Origin: Oceanimonas sp052119705
GTDB lineage: Bacteria > Pseudomonadota > Gammaproteobacteria > Enterobacterales > Aeromonadaceae
Reading direction: 5' to 3'
NCBI RefSeq assembly: GCF_052119705.1
Contig: NZ_JBGQOP010000015.1
Coordinates: 1 to 64,000 of the forward strand
Length of the DNA stretch: 64,000 bases
Below are positions 32,863 to 41,225 of this stretch, one piece after another (position 1 is the stretch's first letter; every line of letters begins with the position of its first letter). A model generated the notes under the pieces. That model was not told where the DNA came from and ran no database searches. It was given only the letters and a program-made list of their open reading frames with translations. Position numbers and translations under genes: made by a program.

Positions 32863-33298
32863 GGGGATTGATTAGACCTCTGTTGAACGGGTGCAGAATG
32901 AACATAAATGGCCATTAAGGCTGAGTGGTGTGTGCTTGCGGCACTCTCTTGGGCGTAGCTAGCGCTAGCGCATGGTACATGAAAAGTCGATTAGACGTAA
33001 AATAGGGTGCCCTTTGGGTCAATCTGCTGTGTTGCGGCTAGCGCTTGACCATCGCTTGGGCAAGACAGTAATCTGCAAAATATTGAAATGATACCTACGA
33101 CTGTAACTAAGCCTTGTTAAGGTTCATTTTTGCTGGCGTAAGCTGCGCTTTTTAAGTGCAAATAATTCAGTCAATATTTTTTGTTAAGCTAACATAATGC
33201 GCGGGTTTCAGGCAGGCCTGAGGGTACTCAGGATAGCCGTAGCGAGCGGCAATTTAGGGAAGTTAGCGTGCGCCAACGAGCGTAACGCAAGGATGGGT
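32863..33298. other. Divergent promoter region and csrD leader
   Basis: 436 bases between the symporter and csrD. It contains the two promoters. The last 100 bases form a csrD leader rich in short GGA-bearing strings (CTCAGGATAGC at about 33219-33229 and GCAAGGATGGG at 33288-33298). No gene is seen, although the csrD frame stays open back to 33197. Confidence 0.5.
33287..33296 (+). promoter_or_regulatory. CsrA-like site overlapping the csrD ribosome binding site
   Basis: CGCAAGGATG matches the core of the CsrA target consensus (ACARGGAUG) and contains the AAGGA Shine-Dalgarno of csrD. A second AGGA motif lies about 70 nt upstream, allowing two-site binding by a CsrA dimer. Confidence 0.45.
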
Positions 33299-35248
33299 AT
33301 GAAATTTACAAACCAGCTTATTACCACTCTTAGCCTCTGTGTGCTAACGGCAGTAGTGATAGTGCTGATTGGCTCCGGAATCAGTTTTTATCAGATTGGG
33401 GCTTTATATCAGCAACGCCAAGTGAACACAGTTTTTCGGCTGGTCGATGAAGGTTGGCAAGCCAGTGGCGCCAGACCCGATAAGATGAATGCTTGGCTGC
33501 CCCATATCTTGGAAGTGAACGGTATTATCGACTTTACCGTGTTGCGGGGTGACAGCCCGGTTTATAATTCTTCTCGTATTGATGCGGCGGCGACCGTCGG
33601 TGATGTGTTTACGATGGAATACTCGGCGGTACTCGAAGCAGAGCCTAACTTATCGGCACATTTAGTGTTGCGGCCTCCTTTTTATAATATCGATCATTCC
33701 TTTACCGCTTTGTCGGGTATCTTAGGCTCCTTAGTCTTGGTATTTATAGGTTTATTATTTATGTTGCGCTGGCTGCGACGCCAATTTCGTGGCTTAGAGC
33801 TATTAAATATTCGTAGTCAATACATACTGCAAGATAAGCTAAGTTCATTAGCTCATGACCCTTTACTGGAATGGCCTCATCATACTAGTCAAGCGCTGGA
33901 TAAATTATTGCTGGCATTGAAAGATGCGAGCAAAGAGCGCAGTCGCTTTGACTCTTTTATGCGGGCTAATGTGTTTTTTGATAAAAAAATGGGCATTGGT
34001 AACCGAGTCTTTTTTGATAACCGTCTAGAGGCGGCGCTAAATGATCCCGCTTGTCATGGTGGGGCCCTCTTGCTAGTAGAATTACAGGATTTGGCACAAA
34101 TTAATTATCACTTTGGTTATGAATGTGGTGATGAATTATTAACGTCTGCCTCTATTTATATGAGCCATTTTGTGCGCGGTAAACCGGGTGCATTACAGGC
34201 GCGTTATACCGGCACGACCTTCGCCTTGTTATTGCCTAATACGGTGGAGAACGAAGCCAAAGAGGCCGCGCGTCAGGTAATGAAGTTATTACGTCGTCTT
34301 AACTGGCCGGAAGAAATCACGGATCCGGCTATTTATATTGGTGGTGTTTGTTTTCGAATTGGTGAGCCCTTATTGCAAATACACGAAGAAGCCGAGCTGG
34401 CATTGCGCAGTGCCGAGCTGCAAGGGGGCGAAGGCTATTTTATTTATTATAAGGGCGTGACCGAAGAGAGTATGGGTAAGGGGACTGTACGCTGGCGAGC
34501 ATTGTTGGAACGTGTGTTGGCGCAACAAACCATTCAGCTAGATCGGCAAGGTATTTATGTGGGCCTTAATCAGGCGCCTGTTATGTATGAACTACTGGCG
34601 CGGATCCAAGATGAGCAAGGCCGTGAGTTGTCGGCTGGGCAGTTTTTACCAATGGCTGAAAAATGTGGCCTGCTCAATCAGCTCGACCGTAATATTATTG
34701 CTCAGGCATTGGCGCTGTTACCGAGTATTGAGCCGGGTGCTAGCTTAGCGGTTAACGTGTCGGCGACCAGTTTATTGCAGCGCCAGTTTCAAAATTGGCT
34801 GGTCTTGGAGTTACTGCAACTGCCTAAGGCACAAGTTAATAAGTTGGTGATTGATCTCTCTGAGGCCCAAGTCAGTCGGCATGCACAATCACTGATCACA
34901 CCGCTGCGTGCCTTAAAGGCCTTAGGTTGCCAGCTGGCGGTGGATCACGCGGGACAAGATGTGGTGAGTACTCAATATGTGCAAGATTACCAGTTGGATT
35001 ATCTGAAGATACATCCAAGCTTAGTGCGCGACATTGATACCAAAGCCGTTAACCAAATGGCGGTCAGTAGTTTAATTGGTAACAGCGAGGGCAGTCAGAC
35101 GAAGGTGATCGCCATGGGCGTAGAAACCCGAGCTGAGTGGCAGTGTTTATCACAGCTGGGAGTATATGCGGGGCAGGGCTATTTCTTTGCTTATCCAGAG
35201 TCCTCCGCTAATAAGGAGGCTGGCGTTTTGATAAGCCGCCGCCATTAA
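33299..35248 (+). CDS. csrD: CsrD, RNase E targeting factor for CsrB/CsrC RNAs
   Basis: 649 aa (E. coli 646). Two N-terminal membrane helices (about 8-30 and 137-160) flank a periplasmic region; then a helical linker, a degenerate GGDEF domain (about 220-385; signature reads YTGTTF instead of GGDEF) and a degenerate EAL domain (about 400-640; YELLAR instead of EAL). The loss of both catalytic signatures is typical of CsrD, which does not make or degrade c-di-GMP but triggers RNase E decay of CsrB/CsrC. Its place upstream of mreBCD is conserved. A matching CsrB-type RNA is at 10.5 kb. Start at 33299 has AAGGA 5 nt upstream; a frame from 33197 adds 34 unlikely residues. Confidence 0.9.
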   Translation: MKFTNQLITTLSLCVLTAVVIVLIGSGISFYQIGALYQQRQVNTVFRLVDEGWQASGARPDKMNAWLPHILEVNGIIDFTVLRGDSPVYNSSRIDAAATVGDVFTMEYSAVLEAEPNLSAHLVLRPPFYNIDHSFTALSGILGSLVLVFIGLLFMLRWLRRQFRGLELLNIRSQYILQDKLSSLAHDPLLEWPHHTSQALDKLLLALKDASKERSRFDSFMRANVFFDKKMGIGNRVFFDNRLEAALNDPACHGGALLLVELQDLAQINYHFGYECGDELLTSASIYMSHFVRGKPGALQARYTGTTFALLLPNTVENEAKEAARQVMKLLRRLNWPEEITDPAIYIGGVCFRIGEPLLQIHEEAELALRSAELQGGEGYFIYYKGVTEESMGKGTVRWRALLERVLAQQTIQLDRQGIYVGLNQAPVMYELLARIQDEQGRELSAGQFLPMAEKCGLLNQLDRNIIAQALALLPSIEPGASLAVNVSATSLLQRQFQNWLVLELLQLPKAQVNKLVIDLSEAQVSRHAQSLITPLRALKALGCQLAVDHAGQDVVSTQYVQDYQLDYLKIHPSLVRDIDTKAVNQMAVSSLIGNSEGSQTKVIAMGVETRAEWQCLSQLGVYAGQGYFFAYPESSANKEAGVLISRRH

Positions 35249-35292
35249 CCTTTAGCTTCTGCGCACTGAGTCACGGCCTGCAGCGTTCGCCA

Positions 35293-36294
35293 CTAGCGCG
35301 CACCTTGCAGTCCGCCCGTGTGTAAGAACACCAATTGGCTGTTGGGGGCATAGTAGCCGGCGGCAATATCGCGAAATAACCCCAGTAAGGCTTTGCCGCT
35401 GTAAATGGGCTCGAGCGGCAGGTTAAGTTGTTGGCTTAATAGTGCTATCTCCGCCTTATCGGATGCGGTGCATTTTGCATAGCCGCCGCCATGATGTTCC
35501 AGCCTTAATTGCCAGCCATTATCTTGTGCGGCTGGCGGATATAAAGCACAAACTTCATTTTGTAACCAAGCCGCGCCTTTTAAGACCGCATAAGCGGTGA
35601 GCTGGCTGTGTGCTGGGCGCGCCGAAATTAAGCCGGCTAAGGTACCACCACTGGCCACCGGCAAGATCAGCTGATCGATAGCACTGGGGAGTGTTGCAAA
35701 GAGTTGTGTCGAGAGTGGTGTGGGTACTGATGCCGAGAATGGTATGGGGAGTGCAATAGCAGGCGGTGAGGCTAATTGCGACGCCAGCTCCGCCCACAGC
35801 TCCGCCACTCCGGGCAAGGCGCGCGCAGAGCTGCCGCCTTCGGGTATGAAGTAATAGCCCGGATAGCGGTCGGCCAGCTCATTGAGCCAATGGGCGTCTT
35901 GGCGCCGCCTATATAGCTGGCGATCGACAAATTTCAGCGCCATGCCCCAGCGTTGGACATCACTTAACGTAGGATTGTGCTGGCTACTGGCTTCGCCGCG
36001 CACTATGCCAAGGGTGGGTAGCGCCAGTTGTTGTCCTATGGCGGCCAAGGCATGCAAATGATTGGAATAGGCGCCGCCAAAGCTGAGTAGTCCCTTGGCC
36101 TCTTGTTTAATGGCGTGGCGCACTGGGTATTTTAGCTTGCGCCATTTATTGCCAGAGATGGTGCCATGCAAAACATCGTCACGCTTCGCCCACAACCTGA
36201 TCTTATGTCGTTCGAGTAATGGGTGCACGAGTGGCTGTAATGGTGAGGGGGAGGCAGTTGAGTATAATTGCTGCCAAGAGTTAAGAGAGGCCAC
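35293..36294 (-). CDS. ACC deaminase/D-cysteine desulfhydrase-family PLP enzyme
   Basis: 333 aa fold-type II PLP enzyme. PLP lysine is in SGNKWRKLKY (about residue 49), with SFGGAYSNHLHALA and LPVASGGTLAGL (phosphate-binding) as in D-cysteine desulfhydrases. An Ala/Pro/Ser-rich insert (about 176-195) is unusual. The family cleaves D-cysteine or 1-aminocyclopropane-1-carboxylate; the substrate is not clear here. It lies between csrD and mreB, which are neighbours in E. coli, in the opposite orientation. End overlaps nothing; the csrD stop is 45 bp away. Confidence 0.8.
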   Translation of the reverse strand: MASLNSWQQLYSTASPSPLQPLVHPLLERHKIRLWAKRDDVLHGTISGNKWRKLKYPVRHAIKQEAKGLLSFGGAYSNHLHALAAIGQQLALPTLGIVRGEASSQHNPTLSDVQRWGMALKFVDRQLYRRRQDAHWLNELADRYPGYYFIPEGGSSARALPGVAELWAELASQLASPPAIALPIPFSASVPTPLSTQLFATLPSAIDQLILPVASGGTLAGLISARPAHSQLTAYAVLKGAAWLQNEVCALYPPAAQDNGWQLRLEHHGGGYAKCTASDKAEIALLSQQLNLPLEPIYSGKALLGLFRDIAAGYYAPNSQLVFLHTGGLQGAR

Positions 36295-36467
36295 AAAATT
36301 AAAATTAAAAGGGATTAGAGCGTAAGTTTAGGGAACTTATTGTTTTATTGAAACTCATAACCGCTCTAGTGCGTATTTAGCCGTGCATGTTTCTTGCCAG
36401 TGGTAAGCTGCATTGATAAAGTGAGCCGCACTTTCACGCTTTCTTAATCCAAGGTCTCGTTCAGCAT

Positions 36468-37511
36468 ATGTTTAAAAAGCTAAGAGGCATGTTTTCCAAC
36501 GATCTATCGATCGATTTGGGCACGGCCAACACTCTCATCTACGTTAAAGATCAAGGTATTGTTCTTAACGAACCTTCAGTTGTCGCTCTGCGCCAAGATA
36601 AATCAGGCCAAAAGCACGAAGTTGCCGCCGTGGGGCAAGCCGCAAAACAGATGCTGGGTCGTACGCCGGGCAATATAGCGGCGATTAGACCGATGAAAGA
36701 CGGCGTGATTGCTGACTTCTATGTTACCGAAAAAATGTTACAGCATTTTATTAAACAAGTGCACGACACTAATTTCTTCCGCCCCAGCCCACGCGTCTTG
36801 ATCTGTGTACCCTGCGGTTCTACGCAAGTGGAACGTCGTGCCATTAAAGAGTCCGCCTTGGGTGCTGGCGCGCGTGAAGTGTATTTAATTGATGAGCCGA
36901 TGGCTGCCGCTATTGGGGCCGGTTTACCGGTATCGGAAGCCACAGGCTCCATGGTGGTTGATATTGGTGGTGGTACTACCGAAGTCGCCATCATCTCTCT
37001 AAATGGCGTTGTATATTCGCAGTCGGTGCGCATTGGTGGTGACCGTTTCGATGAAGCCATCATTAATTATGTACGCCGTAACTACGGCTCACTGATAGGT
37101 GAAGCCACCGCCGAGCGCATTAAGCACGAAGTGGGCTCTGCTTACCCCGGTGACGAAGTGCTGGAAATTGAAGTGCGCGGTCGTAACTTGGCCGAGGGCG
37201 TGCCACGCAGCTTTACCCTTAACTCCAACGAAATTTTAGAAGCGCTGCAAGAACCATTGAGCGGCATAGTGAGTGCTGTGATGGTGGCACTCGAGCAGTC
37301 TCCGCCTGAGCTGGCATCCGACATTGCCGAGCGCGGCATGGTCTTAACCGGCGGTGGTGCCTTGTTGCGCGACTTGGATCGCTTGTTAATGGAAGAAACC
37401 GGTATTCCGGTAGTGGTGGCTGACGAACCGCTGACCTGTGTCGCACTCGGTGGCGGCAAGGCATTAGAGATGATTGATATGCATGGTGGAGACTTGTTCC
37501 ATTACGACTAA
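36468..37511 (+). CDS. mreB: Rod-shape actin homologue
   Basis: 347 aa, the exact E. coli length. Actin-like ATPase forming membrane-bound filaments that guide lateral wall synthesis with MreC, MreD, RodZ, PBP2 and RodA. N-terminal amphipathic MFKKLRGMF, phosphate-1 motif SIDLGTANTLIY, connect-1 and phosphate-2 MVVDIGGGTTEVA, and adenosine motif VLTGGGALLRD are all present. First gene of mreBCD; a hairpin between mreB and mreC may lower expression of the later genes. Confidence 0.98.
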   Translation: MFKKLRGMFSNDLSIDLGTANTLIYVKDQGIVLNEPSVVALRQDKSGQKHEVAAVGQAAKQMLGRTPGNIAAIRPMKDGVIADFYVTEKMLQHFIKQVHDTNFFRPSPRVLICVPCGSTQVERRAIKESALGAGAREVYLIDEPMAAAIGAGLPVSEATGSMVVDIGGGTTEVAIISLNGVVYSQSVRIGGDRFDEAIINYVRRNYGSLIGEATAERIKHEVGSAYPGDEVLEIEVRGRNLAEGVPRSFTLNSNEILEALQEPLSGIVSAVMVALEQSPPELASDIAERGMVLTGGGALLRDLDRLLMEETGIPVVVADEPLTCVALGGGKALEMIDMHGGDLFHYD

Positions 37512-37516
37512 TCAAC

Positions 37517-37541
37517 AGGCCGAGTTTCTCGGCCTCTCTTT
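37517..37541 (+). terminator. Hairpin between mreB and mreC (possible attenuator)
   Basis: Stem AGGCCGA/TCGGCCT with a 5-nt loop followed by CTCTTTT. It probably terminates part of the transcripts, giving more MreB than MreC/MreD. Confidence 0.6.
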
Positions 37542-37560
37542 TACGCGCTAAATCTGCACC

Positions 37561-38505
37561 ATGAATACTATTTTTGGTCGAGGTCCTGCACTCCCTATCC
37601 GCTTAGCAATTGCCGTGGTGGCCTCGCTGTCGCTGATCGTTGCCGATGGCCGCTATCACAGCTTCACCGATGCTAAGTTGTACCTCAATACCTTAGTGAG
37701 TCCACTGCAATATCTGGCCAACAGTCCACGTTGGATGCTGGACTCCGCCTCTAATCAATTGATGTCTAATCAAACCTTGCTCGCGCAATCTAAACGGCTC
37801 GAAAATGAGCTGTTTTTATTGCGTGATGATTTATTGCGCCTGAATCATTTGGAGCAAGAAAATAAGCGATTACGTGATTTATTAGGCTCGCCGGTGCGCC
37901 GCGATACGCGGCGCATGGTGGCGGAAATTTTAGCCGTAGACACGGATCCTTTTTCTCATCAGGTGGTGATTGATAAAGGTGCCCTGGTGGGCGCGTTTGA
38001 AGGCCAGCCGATACTCAATGAACAAGGGGTGGTGGGACAAGTGATTTCGGTCGGCAAAAATACCAGCCGCGTGTTGCTGATCACGGACACCAGCCATGGT
38101 ATTCCGGTGCGCGTGGCGCGTAATGGTATGAGAGCCATTGCCAGCGGCAGTGGTCAGCTGGATCGTTTATTGCTGCATAACATCACCCGCAATACCGATA
38201 TTCAAGAAGGCGACGTGCTGCTGAGCTCTGGGCTTGCGGGGCGCTTTCCTGAAGGGTATCCGGTGGGGCGTGTCAGTCATGTCGGCTATGAAATCGGCCA
38301 ACCTTTTGCCGATATTCGCGTGCAACCCTTTGCCGCCTTGGATAGGGTGCGGTATTTGTTGCTGTTGTGGCCCGATCCCAAGCTGAGCGAGACAGATGAT
38401 GTCGAACAGGCCACAGAGGCTGAGCCTGCTATTGATGCAACGTCTGCAGCTAAGTCTGATGCGGCGAGCCTTGGTTCGTCGGCGGTGGCAGAGGTAGCTG
38501 AATGA
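37561..38505 (+). CDS. mreC: Rod-shape-determining protein MreC
   Basis: 314 aa. Single membrane helix near the N terminus (about 13-27), a coiled coil (about 72-103, LLAQSKRLENELFLLRDDLL), then the periplasmic double beta-barrel domain (about 115-275, NEQGVVGQVISVGKNTSRVLLITD). The C-terminal tail (about 280-314) is acidic and Ala-rich, unlike the Pro-rich tail of E. coli. Scaffolds PBP2 activation in the elongasome. Its stop overlaps the mreD start by 4 bp. Confidence 0.95.
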   Translation: MNTIFGRGPALPIRLAIAVVASLSLIVADGRYHSFTDAKLYLNTLVSPLQYLANSPRWMLDSASNQLMSNQTLLAQSKRLENELFLLRDDLLRLNHLEQENKRLRDLLGSPVRRDTRRMVAEILAVDTDPFSHQVVIDKGALVGAFEGQPILNEQGVVGQVISVGKNTSRVLLITDTSHGIPVRVARNGMRAIASGSGQLDRLLLHNITRNTDIQEGDVLLSSGLAGRFPEGYPVGRVSHVGYEIGQPFADIRVQPFAALDRVRYLLLLWPDPKLSETDDVEQATEAEPAIDATSAAKSDAASLGSSAVAEVAE

Positions 38506-38990
38506 GAAGTTTTTCTTTAAAAGGGCGGTTAGTTATTGCGCTGAGTTTATTGCTGGCGCTGATTTTATCCGTGTTGCCCTTACCGGATTTAATTATGCCC
38601 TTTCGCCCAGATTGGGTGTTGTTGAGCTTAATTTACTGGTCAATTGCGCTGCCTCATAGAGCGAACGTAGGGGCGGCATTCTGTGTCGGCTTGTTGTACG
38701 ACATACTGCTCGGCTCAGTACTGGGCGTAAATGCTTTAGCCTTGGTGATACCCGTATATCTGGCTGCATCGCAATTTCAACGTATGCGTAACTATTCGGT
38801 GTGGCAGCAGGCGTTTGTGGTGGCGTCCCTCGCTATCTTAAATAAACTCCTGATTTTTTGGGCTGCGTATATGAACCGCGATATCCAACTGGATTACCAT
38901 TATTTTTGGTCCATCGTCAGCAGCATGGTGTTTTGGCCTTGGGTATTCTTGCTATTGCGTAAAACGCGCCGCCAGTTCGCCATTACTTAA
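38502..38990 (+). CDS. mreD: Rod-shape-determining protein MreD
   Basis: 162 aa (E. coli 162), five to six membrane helices over the full length, with the family strings LPDLIMPFRPDWVLL and GLLYDILLGSVLGVNAL. Inner-membrane partner of MreC in the elongation complex. ATG overlaps the mreC end. Followed by a hairpin with a T-run. Confidence 0.93.
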   Translation: MRSFSLKGRLVIALSLLLALILSVLPLPDLIMPFRPDWVLLSLIYWSIALPHRANVGAAFCVGLLYDILLGSVLGVNALALVIPVYLAASQFQRMRNYSVWQQAFVVASLAILNKLLIFWAAYMNRDIQLDYHYFWSIVSSMVFWPWVFLLLRKTRRQFAIT

Positions 38991-39023
38991 ATGCAAGAGT
39001 AGCGCCGAGCACCAAGCGCCCTG

Positions 39024-39070
39024 CGCCCAGCTAACCATAAGCATTGTTGTTCTTGGCGCTGGGCGTTTTT
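39024..39070 (+). terminator. Terminator between mreD and maf
   Basis: Stem CGCCCAGC/GCTGGGCG with a long loop of about 26 nt followed by five T. The long loop lowers certainty. Confidence 0.55.
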
Positions 39071-39103
39071 CTATGAATCACCTCACTCTGCACGGAATTT
39101 TCA

Positions 39104-39691
39104 ATGTCCCCACTCATGTATCTGGCGTCTGGCTCGCCGCGCCGCCGCGAATTGCTGGCACAGCTTAATGTGCCCTTTGAATTAGTATTGCCTCAAGTGG
39201 TGGAATGCCAACAAGCGGGGGAGACGGCTGAGCAATACGTACAACGTTTGGCCAGAGACAAGGCGCTAGCCGGTGCAGCTCTGGCAGTGATTAGCGAACG
39301 ACAAGCGCTGCCCGTGCTCGGTGGGGATACGATAGTGGTGCTGGATGGTGAGGTACTAGAAAAACCCCGCGATCAAGCAGATGGCATGAATATGTTGCGC
39401 CGCTTATCTGGGCGTAGCCATCAGGTGCTGACTGCCATGGCGCTGACGAAGGCAGGCCAAGTGAGCGAGGTGCTAGTTGCTACCGAGGTGACTTTTAGAG
39501 TCTTAAATGATGCAGATATCGCGCGCTATTGGGCCAGCGGTGAGCCCGCCGACAAAGCCGGTGGTTATGGTATTCAAGGCTTGGCGGGCAGTTTTGTGGC
39601 ACGTATCAATGGCAGTTACAGCGCCGTTGTGGGCTTGCCATTAGTCGAAACTCACTATCTGTTGCAAGCGGCCGGACTTTTACCCAACTGA
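39104..39691 (+). CDS. maf: Maf-family nucleotide pyrophosphatase (YhdE type)
   Basis: 195 aa. Signature LASGSPRRRELL at the N terminus, GGDTIVVLDGEVLEKP and the catalytic region near 73-85, and GGYGIQGLAGSFV. YhdE-type Maf hydrolyses dTTP, UTP and modified pyrimidine triphosphates to monophosphates, a house-cleaning function also linked to septum formation. Position between mreD and rng is conserved. Confidence 0.93.
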   Translation: MSPLMYLASGSPRRRELLAQLNVPFELVLPQVVECQQAGETAEQYVQRLARDKALAGAALAVISERQALPVLGGDTIVVLDGEVLEKPRDQADGMNMLRRLSGRSHQVLTAMALTKAGQVSEVLVATEVTFRVLNDADIARYWASGEPADKAGGYGIQGLAGSFVARINGSYSAVVGLPLVETHYLLQAAGLLPN

Positions 39692-39755
39692 CGCCTATTT
39701 TGCCGTCAATCTATGCTAGTTTAGTCATCATTTACTTCTACTAGGGACAGTATCC

Positions 39756-41225
39756 ATGTCGGCAGAACTCATTATTAATGTGACCCCTGCAGAAACCCGC
39801 GTCGCCTTGGTTGAAAACGGGATTTTGCAGGAAGTACACGTGGAGCGCCAAGCGCGCCGCGGTATTGTCGGCAATATTTACAAAGGTAAAGTCAGCCGAG
39901 TATTACCCGGCATGCAGGCCGCCTTTGTTGATATTGGCGGCGAGCGTGCCGCCTTTTTACATGCCTCCGATATAGTGCCGCACACCGAATGCGTGGCTAG
40001 CAAAGAGCAGGCTAATTTTCAGGTGGGTAACATTGGTGAATTAGTGCGCCAAGGCCAAGACATAGTGGTGCAAGTGGTGAAAGACCCCTTGGGCACTAAA
40101 GGTGCGCGCCTCACCACCGACATTACGCTGCCATCCCGTTATCTGGTGTTTATGCCGGGCAGCGCTTACGTGGGCGTGTCGCAACGTATTGACTCCGAGC
40201 TTGAGCGTGAGCGGTTAAAAGCCATAGTTGGCGCTTACGTTGATGAGCAAGGCGGCTATATTATTCGCACCGCCGCCGAAGGCGTGGGTGCGACAGAGTT
40301 AGCGCAAGATGCGGCGTTTTTAAATCGCTTATGGCGCAAAATTCAAGAAAGACGCATCAAATCGTCGGCCTGCGCCATCTTGTACCAAGACTTGGGCTTG
40401 AGCTGTCGCATAGTGCGCGATTTTGTGGGCGCCGAGCTAGACCGTATTCGGGTCGACTCCGGCAGCAGCTGCGAGGTATTGCGCGAGTTTGTGGATGAGT
40501 TCGTGCCCGAGTTAACCGGCAAAATTGAGTATTACCAAGGCGAGTCGCCGATTTTCGACTTGTATGATGTGGAAAACGAAATTCAGCGCGCACTCAATCG
40601 TAAAGTGGAGCTTAAATCTGGCGGCTATTTGATCATCGATCAAACCGAAGCCATGACCACAGTCGACATCAATACTGGCGCCTTCGTCGGGCACCGCAAT
40701 CTCGAAGAAACCATCTTCAATACTAATACCGAAGCCACGCAAGCCATTGCCCGCCAATTACGGCTGCGCAACCTAGGCGGCATCATCATTATCGACTTTA
40801 TCGATATGCATGACGAAGATCATAAGCGGCGTGTGCTGCACAGCCTAGAGGCGGCGTTAGCCAAAGACCGTGTTAAAACTAATGTTAATGGTTTCTCGCA
40901 ATTGGGTTTGGTCGAAATGACGCGCAAACGCACCCGCGAAAGCCTAGAGCACATCTTGTGCGGCGTTTGCCCCGAGTGTAACGGTCGGGCGCGGGTGAAA
41001 ACCGTCGATAGCGTCTGCTATGAAATATTGCGTGAAATTACCCGCGTCAATAAAGCCTATAAAGCCGACAAATTTGTGGTGTATGCGTCACTGGCGGTGG
41101 CGTTAGCCTTAGAAGAAGATAATGCGCATATGCTGGCGGAGCTGGAAGTCTTTATCGGTAAAGAAGTTAAAGTAAACAGCGAGCCTTTGTATAACCAAGA
41201 ACAATTTGATGTGGTGATGATGTAG
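39756..41225 (+). CDS. rng: Ribonuclease G
   Basis: 489 aa (E. coli 489). S1 RNA-binding domain about 38-125 (GIVGNIYKGKVSRVLPGMQAAF), 5'-sensor/RNase H-like region, DNase I-like catalytic part with IIIIDFIDMHDEDHKRRV, and a zinc-link C-G-V-C-P-E-C near residue 405-412. Lacks the long C-terminal scaffold of RNase E, hence Rng. Matures the 5' end of 16S rRNA and degrades some mRNAs. ATG with GGGACA upstream; stop overlaps the yhdP GTG. Confidence 0.97.
   Translation: MSAELIINVTPAETRVALVENGILQEVHVERQARRGIVGNIYKGKVSRVLPGMQAAFVDIGGERAAFLHASDIVPHTECVASKEQANFQVGNIGELVRQGQDIVVQVVKDPLGTKGARLTTDITLPSRYLVFMPGSAYVGVSQRIDSELERERLKAIVGAYVDEQGGYIIRTAAEGVGATELAQDAAFLNRLWRKIQERRIKSSACAILYQDLGLSCRIVRDFVGAELDRIRVDSGSSCEVLREFVDEFVPELTGKIEYYQGESPIFDLYDVENEIQRALNRKVELKSGGYLIIDQTEAMTTVDINTGAFVGHRNLEETIFNTNTEATQAIARQLRLRNLGGIIIIDFIDMHDEDHKRRVLHSLEAALAKDRVKTNVNGFSQLGLVEMTRKRTRESLEHILCGVCPECNGRARVKTVDSVCYEILREITRVNKAYKADKFVVYASLAVALALEEDNAHMLAELEVFIGKEVKVNSEPLYNQEQFDVVMM

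Noticed and set aside
33299..35248. Active diguanylate cyclase/phosphodiesterase
   Set aside because: GGDEF reads TGTTF and EAL reads ELL, and the gene neighbourhood is that of csrD; catalytic c-di-GMP turnover is unlikely.
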